NCBI GenBank assembly: GCA_037178625.1
Contig: CM074134.1
Location: 2,232,001-2,296,000 of the forward strand
Reading direction: 5' to 3'
Source: Skeletonema tropicum
Taxonomy: Eukaryota > Bacillariophyta > Thalassiosirophyceae > Thalassiosirales > Thalassiosiraceae
Length of the DNA: 64,000 nucleotides
Part shown: positions 11,769-22,600 of the stretch, in pieces
How the letters are laid out: each line of letters starts with the position of its first letter
Position numbering within the stretch: position 1 is the stretch's first letter
Position numbers and translations under genes: made by a program
The notes under the pieces: model-generated
What the model was told of the DNA's origin: nothing
The model's input: the letters and a program-made list of their open reading frames with translations, nothing else
Database searches by the model: none

Positions 11769-14700
11769 TTATGAAAACGATATTCTCTCCATTATGTGTT
11801 CATCTTCATCGTCTTGGAAGAGAAATTGTTGGACTAATACGAAAGGCGTCACAATCTCGTCTTTCTCAGCATCGTAATATTCATCATCACCTATTACTTC
11901 CGGGTCGACGCATCTCTGCTCTGCATTGAGCATGACGTCGTCTATTACATTGCAAACACCGGTGCATGCGTTTGCCTCGTTTGTTCCATATTCATCTTTG
12001 ACAAAATGGGGCACTAGATAGCGAAGTAAAACAGCATCCACCTTCATTTGGCGCAGTCCAAGAGATGAGAAGACACTGGAACGAACGCATTCAACCAACC
12101 CAGACAAGGCCACGCGAAGGATACCCGAAATAACGCTGTTGCGAGTGAACTCAAGCTCGTCAAAAGCATGAGGATAGACTTGAATATTTTCGATGAACAT
12201 CCTTTCCACATCCATTTTCAAACCACTGGTTGTTCCACTTCCACTTCCGCCAGATAGGCGCTCTCCAAAAACGTTTGCATAGTCAATTTCATCTGGAAAT
12301 GAAGGCACGGCAGAAGCGAAGAGATCGCCTCCTATGATTGATATCGCATCCTCACAAGAGGCTTTAATTATATCAAACAACCTCAAAACGTCCTCGCGTG
12401 GTCTCGTTGGAATGGCGTATGGGTCACGTGCGTCTGCAAATTGGAGCATTCCTGTGCAGAGGTGCGATGCAGCGTGTGATCCTCGGTCCAAAATATACAT
12501 CGACAGCACTCGCGAAGAAGCCAACTGAAAGCGTTTAGATAAGATGTGTTCAGCATCAAGGCCGTCTTTCCCCTTACGATGAGGGTTGATTGTATCACCA
12601 AAGAGTGTATTTGCAGATTCAGCGACACGCGCATCCTCTTCCATTGCGGATTGAATGGATTGGTTCAAAGTAGTTGAAATGCTACGTTCCGCCAGACGGC
12701 ACATTTCGCACAGGGCAAGCAAAAAGTGGGAATATCCTTGATCTGAGCATGTATCCAATAGTACAAGGAGCGACGAAAGGACCAAAACATCCTCGTTTTG
12801 CCCACTTGATTCATCATCTCTTTCTAGCCCAGCAATGACTATTTTCTTTTTGAGCTTAGTGTCTTCATCATTTTCTTCTTCTTGCATTTCCAACAGCACA
12901 TCGTCATCCCCGGACGGTTCACATCCAGCAAGTTGTTCCAAGGAAGATGCAAGCCAGATACCGAATAGTCTCGCATTCTTCTGCACAGCCAACTTGACAA
13001 CAGCGGAGTCTACTGGAGCCGCAGTGGTTGTTGCTTGAGACTGCTGCAGCGTAGCCCTGATTAGATCATCAGCCATTTGAAGACCATCAGACAGTGCCAC
13101 GCTAGAAAGTTGAATCATTTCGACAAGCGATAAAGACGGACGCGAATCTTCTTTTTGATCTGCTTCGTCTGCCTGAGTTACCTCCCTCACCAACGTTGTC
13201 AAGCACTCTTTCAACACTAATCCTCTCAACTCCGTAAATTTGACAGTGATGCGCAATCTCACCAACATTTCTGCTAGTTCAACAGTCTGATCAACAAGTG
13301 CAGAAGCAATGGACAGGTCCATTCCTACTTCAGGCAGAGCTAACCCACTTGCTAGCTCCCGGACAGAGCGGAGAAGATGAGCCAACGCCAATGATACTTG
13401 GGCAAAATTGGCGTCATCCTTTCGCTCCTCTTCCTCTTGTGACTTGCTCTCCTCTATCATGGGTTGACTAAAGGATTCACTTCTACGAATCAAGAATTCC
13501 TGAACGTTTTCAATGAATGAAGCGAAATTGTTTTCTACAAATGAGCCGATCAACTCACTTCCATTTTTCGACTGGGAAGTATGATCATCACCCACCATGA
13601 TGGGGAAACTGACCCCGTAGAGTGTCGTAGCTTCGAGAAGTCCATCCAAAAACGATATTGGCAACTCAGAGATTATTCCAGTCAAATTTTCGTCGTTACT
13701 TTCTGTCGCTTCTAGGTTGGTGCGCGATGGTGAGTTGGGAGTGACAGAAACAGACCGTCCAGGATACAGGCGTTCCTTCAAAAATTGAGTACATGCCGAT
13801 AAGGCCAGCGACTGACACTGACTTCGATCCAACCCAGGTGAGAACTCAGTGTCTTGCAACATGAGAAGAGTTCCAGCACACTCAAATATCTCCGCAATCG
13901 AAGAAGGCGGTACAGCCACCGACTGAGAAGATAAAACACTCATTCCACTACTACCATCCGCCTGATGATGACCCCACCAAAGCAACTTCTCCTTGAGATC
14001 CTTGGCCAGCTCCTGCAATATCTCACCACACTCTGCCTCAATACTTCTCAAACTTTCAAATCCAGCCGAATGTCTCCCCAGAATTTCCGTCGCACTCTTG
14101 TAGGACTTGACCGCCTTGCGATGTCGTTTTTCGGCAATATCACAACGTAAGGTCTTGGGAAGACAGAGCAATGCATCCAACCTAGTGAGTAATCGTTGTA
14201 TCCGTAATTTCTCCGCCACCGCCTCCCTCGATGCACGAAGGAGTTGATCACTCCGTGCACTCGCCTGTGCCACTCGTTCCATCCCGATGTTCAATCTGTC
14301 CAATCCCGACTCCCCCGCAGTTGTAACATTCGTCCCAATACTTTTAATTGCATCCGTTGCATCAATAAATTTGGAGTAATTCTCATAAACTAGAGTTTGC
14401 ATGGTGGAGTCCAAGGTGCGGATATCGAGTGCCAACCGTTCATTGGTTTCGAGGAGCGTGTGTGCCGATGAGTGAGCAATGTGGGAGAGGGTGTGAGTTT
14501 CTGGATTGAAATTGGGTGAGTCTAGATCTAATTTGGTGGCGGTGAATGGTTGAGGAATTTGGGATGGGGAGCGGAATAGAGCAGTGGAGGATGGGTGTGT
14601 GATTCTGGTGGGTATGTCTGAAGTAGGCGAGATGTTATTGTTGTGTTCGCCCCCATTGTCACGCTCCTCTTGATCCATGTAACCATCTCTACCATCCTCA

Positions 14701-14960
14701 CCATGATCATAATTATTACTACCGGGCAATGCAGCCGAAGAATCTGGCAGTGCCTCCCCAGCAGCAGTATTCGATGTTGGTTCGTCCACAGCCGCAGTAG
14801 CAGAGGTACCATAAAAGCTCTCCAAAAGTTTTTTGCGCACCAATGCCTCTCGAGACAATGCATTGGATTGGCCTCCCCCGGCTGATGTTAAGAACTCGTC
14901 ATCGGAATCAGATGATGACGATGAGGAGGATGATGATGCGTCGTCGAAGTCCATTGTCAT
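11769..14960 (-). CDS. VPS51: VPS51 homologue, subunit of the GARP/EARP tethering complex
   Basis: A single exon encodes 1063 residues. VPS51 joins VPS52, VPS53 and VPS54 in a complex that tethers endosome-derived vesicles at the trans-Golgi. The family signature is visible. A serine/acidic N-terminus leads into VRKKLLESFYG near residue 45. This is followed by LDLDSPNFNPETH, then a Vps51/Exo84/Dor1-type helix with LLETNERLALDIRTLD and VYENYSKFIDATDAI. The remainder is helical with acidic inserts, usual for the long C-terminal rod. The length exceeds the human protein (about 780), mostly through low-complexity inserts. The start codon lies only 38 bp from an inverted-repeat element that occupies the upstream region. 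COG1 or another CATCHR subunit is the alternative, but the LLESFYG motif favours VPS51. Confidence 0.85.
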   Translation of the reverse strand: MTMDFDDASSSSSSSSSDSDDEFLTSAGGGQSNALSREALVRKKLLESFYGTSATAAVDEPTSNTAAGEALPDSSAALPGSNNYDHGEDGRDGYMDQEERDNGGEHNNNISPTSDIPTRITHPSSTALFRSPSQIPQPFTATKLDLDSPNFNPETHTLSHIAHSSAHTLLETNERLALDIRTLDSTMQTLVYENYSKFIDATDAIKSIGTNVTTAGESGLDRLNIGMERVAQASARSDQLLRASREAVAEKLRIQRLLTRLDALLCLPKTLRCDIAEKRHRKAVKSYKSATEILGRHSAGFESLRSIEAECGEILQELAKDLKEKLLWWGHHQADGSSGMSVLSSQSVAVPPSSIAEIFECAGTLLMLQDTEFSPGLDRSQCQSLALSACTQFLKERLYPGRSVSVTPNSPSRTNLEATESNDENLTGIISELPISFLDGLLEATTLYGVSFPIMVGDDHTSQSKNGSELIGSFVENNFASFIENVQEFLIRRSESFSQPMIEESKSQEEEERKDDANFAQVSLALAHLLRSVRELASGLALPEVGMDLSIASALVDQTVELAEMLVRLRITVKFTELRGLVLKECLTTLVREVTQADEADQKEDSRPSLSLVEMIQLSSVALSDGLQMADDLIRATLQQSQATTTAAPVDSAVVKLAVQKNARLFGIWLASSLEQLAGCEPSGDDDVLLEMQEEENDEDTKLKKKIVIAGLERDDESSGQNEDVLVLSSLLVLLDTCSDQGYSHFLLALCEMCRLAERSISTTLNQSIQSAMEEDARVAESANTLFGDTINPHRKGKDGLDAEHILSKRFQLASSRVLSMYILDRGSHAASHLCTGMLQFADARDPYAIPTRPREDVLRLFDIIKASCEDAISIIGGDLFASAVPSFPDEIDYANVFGERLSGGSGSGTTSGLKMDVERMFIENIQVYPHAFDELEFTRNSVISGILRVALSGLVECVRSSVFSSLGLRQMKVDAVLLRYLVPHFVKDEYGTNEANACTGVCNVIDDVMLNAEQRCVDPEVIGDDEYYDAEKDEIVTPFVLVQQFLFQDDEDEHIMERISFS

Positions 14961-14998
14961 AGATCTGCTATGAGATAGTAGCGATATTCACTTGTTGC

Positions 14999-15517
14999 CA
15001 TGCTACTGGCGGGAAATAATTGTCACTGTCGCGTCGTGACAGCTCACAATTTTCACACACAAATCACTAACAAAATTGTAATAGTCTAAATATGGCCATG
15101 TTGCCCGACGAAAATTCATAGATCAGTTGAAAGATAGCATCCCAAACAGTATATGTACAATATCTGATGCGGAAGAGACTATGATTCGTCGAGATAGAGC
15201 ACCTACCGACGAATTTGTGACCAATAACTGCTATTTCGAGCTAGAATGACGCATGCCTACGGCAGATCTGCATGCTTGTACTGCTGCTGCTATGCGAGTA
15301 TACTGCATATAACGTTGACCAGTGGTTCTATCGAAAGCTAATAGTCTGTACTATCGTATTATGGTCGACTATTTGTGTTAGGGGTCGACATGGAGGCACA
15401 GAACCTCCATGTAAGGGTGTAGAACTCGTGTTTTTTGTGTTTTGTTAGTGTTTTGTGTGGAGTTTCAGTGACAGTGACAATTTTTTCCAGTGAAAATTTT
15501 TTCCCGCCAGTAGCATG
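14999..15517. mobile_element. Inverted-repeat (MITE-like) element in the VPS51/YOS1 intergenic region
   Basis: CATGCTACTGGCGGGAAA at 14999 is mirrored by TTTCCCGCCAGTAGCATG ending at 15517. The matching continues inward as AATTGTCACTGTC against GACAGTGACAATT, with a small insertion on the right. The enclosed 519 bp has no gene and contains a further small hairpin (ACATGGAGG...CCTCCATGT at about 15389-15413). No clear target duplication was seen. The terminal TTTCCCGCC matches the E2F consensus TTTSSCGC, so these ends could also act as promoter sites for the two flanking genes. Confidence 0.6.
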
Positions 15518-15817
15518 CAGATCATGATCATGATCTTTTGAAGTGACTTTTGGCAGCCGATAAAAAAGAGAATGAGTGCTTCACGGTTTTCAGTTTTCGG
15601 TTTTCATTTCTCCTTCGTTTCATTTTTTTTCATTTCTGTTGCTTGGTGCTTGGCGTTGCGGCGTTGCGCTACTACTTACTTATTGCTAGACAGGTGCTGC
15701 CAATAAGCTGGGGCGTCGGATTGATTCAGACGAAAGAGGCGATTGAGATTCTTGCGGCGTTGGCGTTGCTCTGGCTGGTTTAAACTGAGTACTCACTGTA
15801 GGTAGCTCACGAACACG

Positions 15818-16278
15818 ATGGGATTTTCACTATGGAATATCTTCAAGGTAAGTTGCTTGCATCTTCTCATATCAATGGCACCATTGGCTGAAGCGAATAT
15901 GTATAGGCCGCTATTGCTCCTTCGCTACAATCATATCTCATCCATACTGCGCCAATGAAAATCTGTTTTGCATTATTATTTGATGTGATACACACTCATC
16001 ATTTTCTGACAATGGAACAAAATATTACCATCATGATCTACAACTACACAACATAGGCTGGTCTCCTATTCACCAACGCAATAATGATACTTCATCGCAA
16101 AAGATTCCTATCGAAATATGGTCTAGATGATGTCAATAATATGGGATGCGATCCATCTGAGAGACCGTTTCAGGTACAGGCAATTGGGTTGTTACAGGCG
16201 GTGCACTATCTCAAAATACCGGTCATTATTGCAAATGTGGTTGCTATGGTGTTTGAGTTGCTGCTGGGAGGAGGATAA
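15818..16278 (+). CDS. YOS1/IER3IP1-like small ER membrane protein
   Basis: Two exons, 15818-15847 and 16057-16278, are separated by a 209-bp GT-AG intron at phase 0 and encode 83 residues. The first exon is only ten codons (MGFSLWNIFK), so the start is easily missed. The protein matches the Yos1/IER3IP1 pattern: an N-terminal hydrophobic helix (FSLWNIFKAGLLFTNAIMIL), then HRKRFLSKYG, a short loop, and a C-terminal helix (KIPVIIANVVAMVFELLL) ending in glycines. Family length is about 80-85 residues. In yeast Yos1 works with Yip1 and Yif1 in ER-to-Golgi transport. This function is taken from the family. Confidence 0.9.
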
Positions 16279-16479
16279 ATAATGACGGTATCGAAATAAT
16301 TTTGCGAGGAAAAGGAATGGGTTTATTTTTACACGTCATTGATTATTATTTGAACGATATTATAACAATCAAAGAGTCTACACAAAACGAAAGTGGCCAT
16401 CTCTTTACGTATTTCATTCCCAATAATCAATAACGTTTGACCACACCCGACATAAAAACAGAAAAGATAACCACAACAC

Positions 16480-17786
16480 TCAAAGGAATGGTATACCGAC
16501 AATCGTTCTAGATGAATATTCATCATAGGCACTTCCAAAGTGATGCCGCAGAGTGCGTTCTTCAAACGGTATGCGATAGTGAAAGAACTTCCAAGCTGCC
16601 AATGCATACACGACTGTCGAGAAATAATTGCACAGTATCATTTGCGTCCCAATTGACCAATAGTAGAATCCGAAGTAGGAAGGATGCCGTAATATGCTGT
16701 ATCTGCGTTGATATATTGGATTGTTGAACCAAAGACGCGTAACAATGAGAACATTGACAAATACACATTCTTCATCTCATGCATTCAAAATGACAGCACT
16801 TACATTCCATTCGTCACCAGTTCATGATTGTCCTTCTTATCTCGTTGAATGTAATGATTAAAACTTTCCCCACACGTCACCATTGCCAATGTTCGACAGG
16901 TCTGTCCCAATGTCACGAGTAAGATTCCAACATGAAACAGCAAATCACTGTTTTTATGTGGAAAGAAGATTATTCGGATTGCAAATTCAATCCATGATAT
17001 CTGTGGAGCCAAACGTCGTTGCATCATGTTGTGTGTGTACATATTATATGTGGAGCGAAAGTTTGTCATTGACATGATGATTAGTAATGACGCATTGAAG
17101 TGTGATATGATGAGGTTGAAAGCAAGCAGCATTTCCCATTCGTTCGCCTAGAACCAACATCAACACATACATGCACTTAACGACACACCTCTAACACAAA
17201 AAAAACTCACCAAAGCTGCAGCTGTATACGCTTTCGACTGATTGATCATAAAAGAGTCCGATGTTGTCACCGATGGGTTGTAAATGCAAGTCGAAAAGTA
17301 TTCTCCCAAATGAAATAGACATAAAAATATAGAATATACTGTCCATTGCAGTGTCATTTGTAGTGTATTGGAAGAATCGATTGACAAGAACAGGTGTAGC
17401 AGAGATTGTATTGTTGTCGAAGAAGTGGTTTCGGGAGGAGGAATGACAATCAGACCCAGTTGCACGAGCTTGACTAGGAGAAATAGTACGATGTTGGCAC
17501 CGAGATGCATTCCAAGACATGTGGCAAGTACTGCTATCCGACCAATACCCTGGATAGAAGATAAATATGAAATAAGATAGGAGTAGATACAACGTGAGCG
17601 TCAAAGGATACACAAAAAGGACATACACATCAGAGGATAGGACACAAAAAATGAAATGTATTGGCATCGTACTTGTTCATCCTCGAAATGATGATACCCC
17701 TTCCCCTTCCATCGTTCAAACGACAGAATAGATTGTATCGATGAGAGCCGATTGGCCAGTAGCATCAATGGCCGGAAGTGCGGCAT
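16480..17786 (-). CDS. ICMT: Protein-S-isoprenylcysteine O-methyltransferase (ICMT/Ste14)
   Basis: Four minus-strand exons are inferred: 17673-17786, 17211-17549, 16804-17000 and 16480-16702, giving 290 residues. ICMT is an ER membrane enzyme that uses S-adenosylmethionine to methylate the prenylated cysteine of processed CaaX proteins. Visible family features are FHLGEYFSTCIYNPS, SWIEFAIRIIFFP, TCGESFNHYIQ with NHELVTNGIY, and the signature RHPSYFGFYYWSIGTQ followed by PFEERTLRHHFGSAYDEY. Hydrophobic helices fill the N-terminal half. The third intron in genomic order (17001-17210) could instead be 17148-17210. That would keep the frame and add 49 residues, but the longer intron restores family spacing. 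Two CaaX-ending proteins are encoded in this same window, at 54.3-55.0 and 57.4-59.6 kb. Confidence 0.9.
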
Positions 17787-17972
17787 GTCGGGTGGTGCTG
17801 AGCTTGTAGGCTGTAGTCTATTTTAGTTTCTGTTCGTTGCTGCTTCGCTCCCAAGTACTTGTTTTGGCTGTTATTGGCGGAAGCATGAAGCATCTTTGTG
17901 GCGGGTGGCGGCAGTCGGCAGTGTGAAAAGTGGCGGGCCGGCGCTTTCTTTGCTTTCTCATTCAAATTTCAC

Positions 17973-18000
17973 CATGCTAGTCGGCGCGCCATTCGTCGCA
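17973..18000 (-). promoter_or_regulatory. 28-bp conserved motif upstream of ICMT
   Basis: Read on the minus strand this is TGCGACGAATGGCGCGCCGA followed by CTAGCATG. It lies 187 bp upstream of the ICMT start codon. It matches 19455-19482 at 27 of 28 positions, in the same orientation relative to the other gene. It is either a shared promoter element or one end of an inverted-repeat element. Confidence 0.45.
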
Positions 18001-19454
18001 AAGGCGCCATTCGTCGCAAATCCAAAAACACACTTTGCGACGCAAAAAAGAGCTGTGCACCGTGCACCATGAGGCCTCCCATCCTACTCCCCTCATAACA
18101 CAATTTAATGTCGACATTCCAAAGTAATGATGTAGTTACTAGACCATTTTTTAACGCTGAATTCAATGGTTCTATCGGCGGCTCGCCATATTCAGCACAA
18201 AGAGACGTTTGACCACCACAATAGCGGTGGTGATTTTCACCCCCTCCGCCGCAGAGCACATGTAGCCAGTAGCACAAAGGCGTCGTTTCGGTCCATTAAA
18301 CAGCAAAAAAGTTTGTAGCGGCGACCAATATTATATATATGGGTGGAATATGCGCTAATTAACCGGGTGTGGGTCTCATGCAACGCCTATCCAACATATC
18401 AAATCTATGGAGTCGATTTAGAAAGATTTCCACAATTTATCTCCATCAATAGTGGGTATATATCTGACACAAAACATGTTGAAACCGCACCATGGATCAT
18501 AGTTGTCTTGTCTACTATATGATAATCAAGATTGTTGAGGTGGACTGCTCCATCTTACCACATTGACTACTGCAACCCTCGGTTTCCTCGACAACTATAA
18601 CTGATTGTGGGTTATGAGAAGCCCACCCGAAGACGCCTACACGAGTGTTGTGGCATGATATTGACGTCTCCTCCATGTGCAATTGGGAACCGTTCGCCTC
18701 ATCAAACCAACAGCCATCTAATGTGCGCCTTTTGCTGTGGTTGGAGACAATGTTACAACTGTTATCAGTGCCTTTCCTACAAAGTCTCATGGAATGAGAG
18801 GCCGAATGATCGACATAAAACTCCATGATGGCGTAGATGTTGCGTGTAATTAATACATCCGAGTAAGCTAAACAATTATCATAGCTTACAGATGGAGTTG
18901 TTAATGATCTACTACTATTCTGTTGTCTAAATTACATAATCATGAGCATCTTTTGACATGCCCGGTATGTGCAGATTTTCATGTGTGTGTGCGTCACCTG
19001 CAATTATCATCAAATCCACTTTGAATTAGACGCTACAGCTTACATAATCGGAATCAGCGTGAAAAATTAGGTTAGTTAGTGTCTTCTTAGTGTTGATGGA
19101 GGGTGTATGGGATCGATAATGCTATGGTTTGCCTTCGGATTCGTCATGTCAGATGCACTTTTTCAAGATTTTTTTAGTGTTTGTGCGTGATTACAGCAAA
19201 TATCGCAGCAGTTGAACGGAGCACCACCACCAAACGTTAAAGATGCATTCCAAACGATATAAGTAGAAAGTTATTAGTCTTTCAGCTTAAAGCATCGGCA
19301 TTTTATTGGCCAATATTGGCGTAGTAATGCCAGATTTTCTGCGTCGCAACAAGATTTGGCTGGTTGTTGGGGTGAAAAATACCTGTTTCTATCCAAATTG
19401 ACGCTTTTGTGTTCGATATCGGCTTTTCTATCCGTGCGACGCCGCATCGTCGCA

Positions 19455-19482
19455 TGCGACGAATGACGCGCCGACTAGCATG
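19455..19482 (+). promoter_or_regulatory. 28-bp conserved motif upstream of the coiled-coil gene
   Basis: The motif TGCGACGAATGACGCGCCGA plus CTAGCATG lies 196 bp upstream of the coiled-coil start codon. It differs by one base from its partner at 17973-18000 and has the same orientation with respect to its gene. Confidence 0.45.
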
Positions 19483-19677
19483 TCATGTGCACATAAGTAC
19501 CGCGTGCACCATGCGGTAAGCTAAGGCCCATACTGCTCAATCAACGCATTAGTCTTTATTCAAATCTCAGCAGGTGGAGATTAGTAAGCGGTAGTTTCGT
19601 CGGCAGCCTGTAGAGATTCAGAGGCCAGCCTGCCAGCCTGCCAGCCTTCGTTGAAGGTTCAAAGTAAATTTATCGTG

Positions 19678-22600
19678 ATGTCTGCCAATGCTGTACCATC
19701 TTCAATGTTACGGCCACACTCTCGTGAACAGATGCCTCCGCCACCGTCTCGCCGCAACGTAATACCTCAGGCACCTGTATCAGCCATAGCTTCGCCTTCA
19801 TCGACTAGAGGTAGACAGCACACGGGTAAAAGTGAGGGGCCATTTCATAGCCTAGATCGGTTTGTGATGGTGGATGAGAATGATGATGACATACACCATA
19901 ATGGCACACCTTCAATGGATCAGCACCAATCACTACTCAACACCACTGCCGATACTGATATCATTTTGGCAGCTTGGAAGAAGGAGCGAGAGGAGCAGCA
20001 ACAACTACAGCGTCACAATAGTCAGCATTCCGCAGGTACAAGCCCATCAAGCAATGTCCAAGATCGGCAGGTTACATTTAATGGCTTGTCTGTCTTGACA
20101 ACAGACGAAGACGATGATATAGACTCGCCATCAAAATTGAGACCATTGGTTACAACTACAGCGGCAGCAGCAGAAAATACACATCTTTCATCTTTTGACG
20201 CAGACGAATCCATCATTTCTCACGCCTCTGATTTCATGCCAACTTCTACCATCATTACTTCGCACCATGCCTCTGATTTCACTGCGGGTCCGATAGGTAG
20301 GATGCCACCGTTGGTCACGCCGCGTTTAGCCCAACAGCAACAACAGCAGCCTCAGCGGAGTAATTCAGTTGATGTGGGTAGCTTTTTGAACCGGCCAATG
20401 AATCCGCACAGTAGTAACTTCAGCATACAATCCTCCACAACTTGTGGTGACGATCAATCGTCATCGCACACTAGTCCACCCTCGTTTACAAAAAGACGCA
20501 ACACTACTGCTACCCCTACCACTGTAATCAATCACAACAAAGCTCTTCAGCAAAGAGATGAAACTATTCAAAGACTAATGTTAGAACTTGACCAGTGGAA
20601 AAAGCAACATGAATCACTTTCACAGATGCAACAAGAACATGAACAATTGATAGATAATATACGACGATGCTCGGAAGAAATAGACGATAATACAAATCAA
20701 AATGAGCAGTTGGTCAATGAAATCAGTACACGAATAGAGGAGCTGTCATCACTGCAAGACGACATCAACTTTGCCAAGACGGAAAAAGAACAGCTCGAGA
20801 TAGAACACGAGGAGAAGACTCAAAGTTTGGAACAGATGTCATCGAGACTTCGTGAGGTACGTGCGGATCTTGATCAGGTCTGCGAAGAACGCGATGAGGC
20901 AACAAAGACATTGCAATCGACGAAAGCCAATTGTGATAAAATGACGAGGGAAGCACAAGGTAAACGCGATGAGGCAACAAAGACATGGCAATCGACGAAA
21001 GCTAGTTGTGATAAACTCACGAGGGAAGCACAAAGTAAACGCGATGAGGCAACAAAGACATGGCAATCGACGAAAGCTAGTTGTGATAAACTCACGAGGG
21101 AAGCACAAAGTAGAATGGACGAATGTCACGCAAGAGAAGAAGAACTGAAGAAGCAAATTGCCCAATCAGAACTTTTGGCCGAGGAACTATCCTCTGAAGC
21201 GGAGCAGCTGCAGCGAGATCGTGAGGCTCTTGACGTTGAACGGACCGAGTTGAGCAAAAGAGAAGAACAGATTGTTCGTGATAAAAACCGCCTAGCTGAG
21301 GAAGTAAAATCTACTTCTCGTCAATTGCAACAGCGTGAACTTGAACTACAAAAGAAGGAAAAAATGCTAAATGATGAAAGCAGTCGAATCTCACTAGTCA
21401 AAGCCAATCTACTCTCTGTCCAATCGGCACAATCGGACTCGGCCGCAAGGATAAAGAAGGAGGAAGAAAAGTTGGAAAGTTACGCAGAAACTTTGAAGCA
21501 CCAAGCGGGAGTAATTGCCAAACGGGAGAAGTCATGTACCGAAATGGAAGAATTTGTTGAATCTAAGATGTCTACCCTTTCCACGAATGAAAAGGCACTT
21601 GCTGCAAAAACGAAGTCTATTGTGGAAAGGGAGGAGATGTGTTCAAGCCTTGAATCTCGTATTGCTGACAGAGAAAGAAACCTATCGGAACTCCATGATG
21701 CCATAACAAAACGAGAAACTGCGTGTTCTAAACGTGAGGAAGAAATTGCAGACGCGTCGAAGTCACTCAAAGATGAAGAGAAGGCCGCTGCGGATAAAGA
21801 GAAGGAGTTGGCGGAGACTGCAGATGAACTATCCAGACGGCTGGAAGCTTGTATCAAGAGGGAGGAGGATATATCCCAAAGAGAAGACAATATTTCGAGT
21901 CGAGAGGAATCTTGCACTACACTTCAAAATCAAGTGAAGGAATCTTTCGATGCGCTAAAAGAAAGGGAACGTATCTGCGACAATGAGTTGAACGAAGCCA
22001 AGCTTAGAATAGATGGGTTCATTGAACGTGAGGCTAATTGTACGAAGAGGGAAGAAGAGCTTGCCCAACAAGCCGACGCAATGCTTGAAAAAGAGAGGCT
22101 ATTAGCAACAGAACGAGGAGAAATGGACCAGATCAAAGCAGATCTTCAACGAGATATGCAACGAGCTGAATCATCGATCCAAGAAGAAAATCAAAAGCTT
22201 CAAGACCGAGCCGATGCGAATAATCGAAGAAGTCTGCAGCTTGATGAAAAAGAGCGATCATTATCTACTGCTGAGAATGAAATCAATATACTCATGGCGC
22301 AACTAGAAAAGAAACAGTCAAGCATTGATTCCAAGCAGTCAAAAATGCTGGAAGATAAACTGCAACTGGAGAAGAAGACTAAATCGCTTCGTGACTTGGA
22401 AGAATCTGTGAAGGTAAAAGAAAAATCTCTGTCTGAACAAGCAGACGAAGTGGCCGGTAACATTGCGCAACTTACCAAGAGGGAAACAGAACTCAAGTCC
22501 CGTGAGTCTCAATTAACCGAAACATCGAAAAGAACCGATGCCAGCATTCGGCAGCGAGAAGAGAGCTTGGCTGTGTTTGAGGCATCGCTGAAGAAGAAGG

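Larger units (their letters stand above)
17787..19677. other. Intergenic region between two divergent genes
   Basis: This 1.9-kb stretch separates the 5' ends of ICMT (minus) and the coiled-coil gene (plus). No gene was recognised. It carries a 28-bp motif near each end, described separately. Short related pieces, such as GTGCACCGTGCACCATG at 18053 and CGCGTGCACCATGCGG at 19501, also lie near the ends. The middle has only short unrelated open frames. Confidence 0.6.

Noticed and set aside
15550..15783. 77-codon frame with a hydrophobic start upstream of the YOS1-like gene
   Set aside because: Its composition reflects T-rich DNA (repeated TTTTC runs). It starts just after the inverted-repeat element and has no family match; it is more likely 5' UTR or promoter.
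20765..21165. Antisense frames with a repeated CFPREFITTSFRRLPCLCCL pattern
   Set aside because: The repeat is only the reverse reading of the 75-bp units inside the coiled-coil gene.
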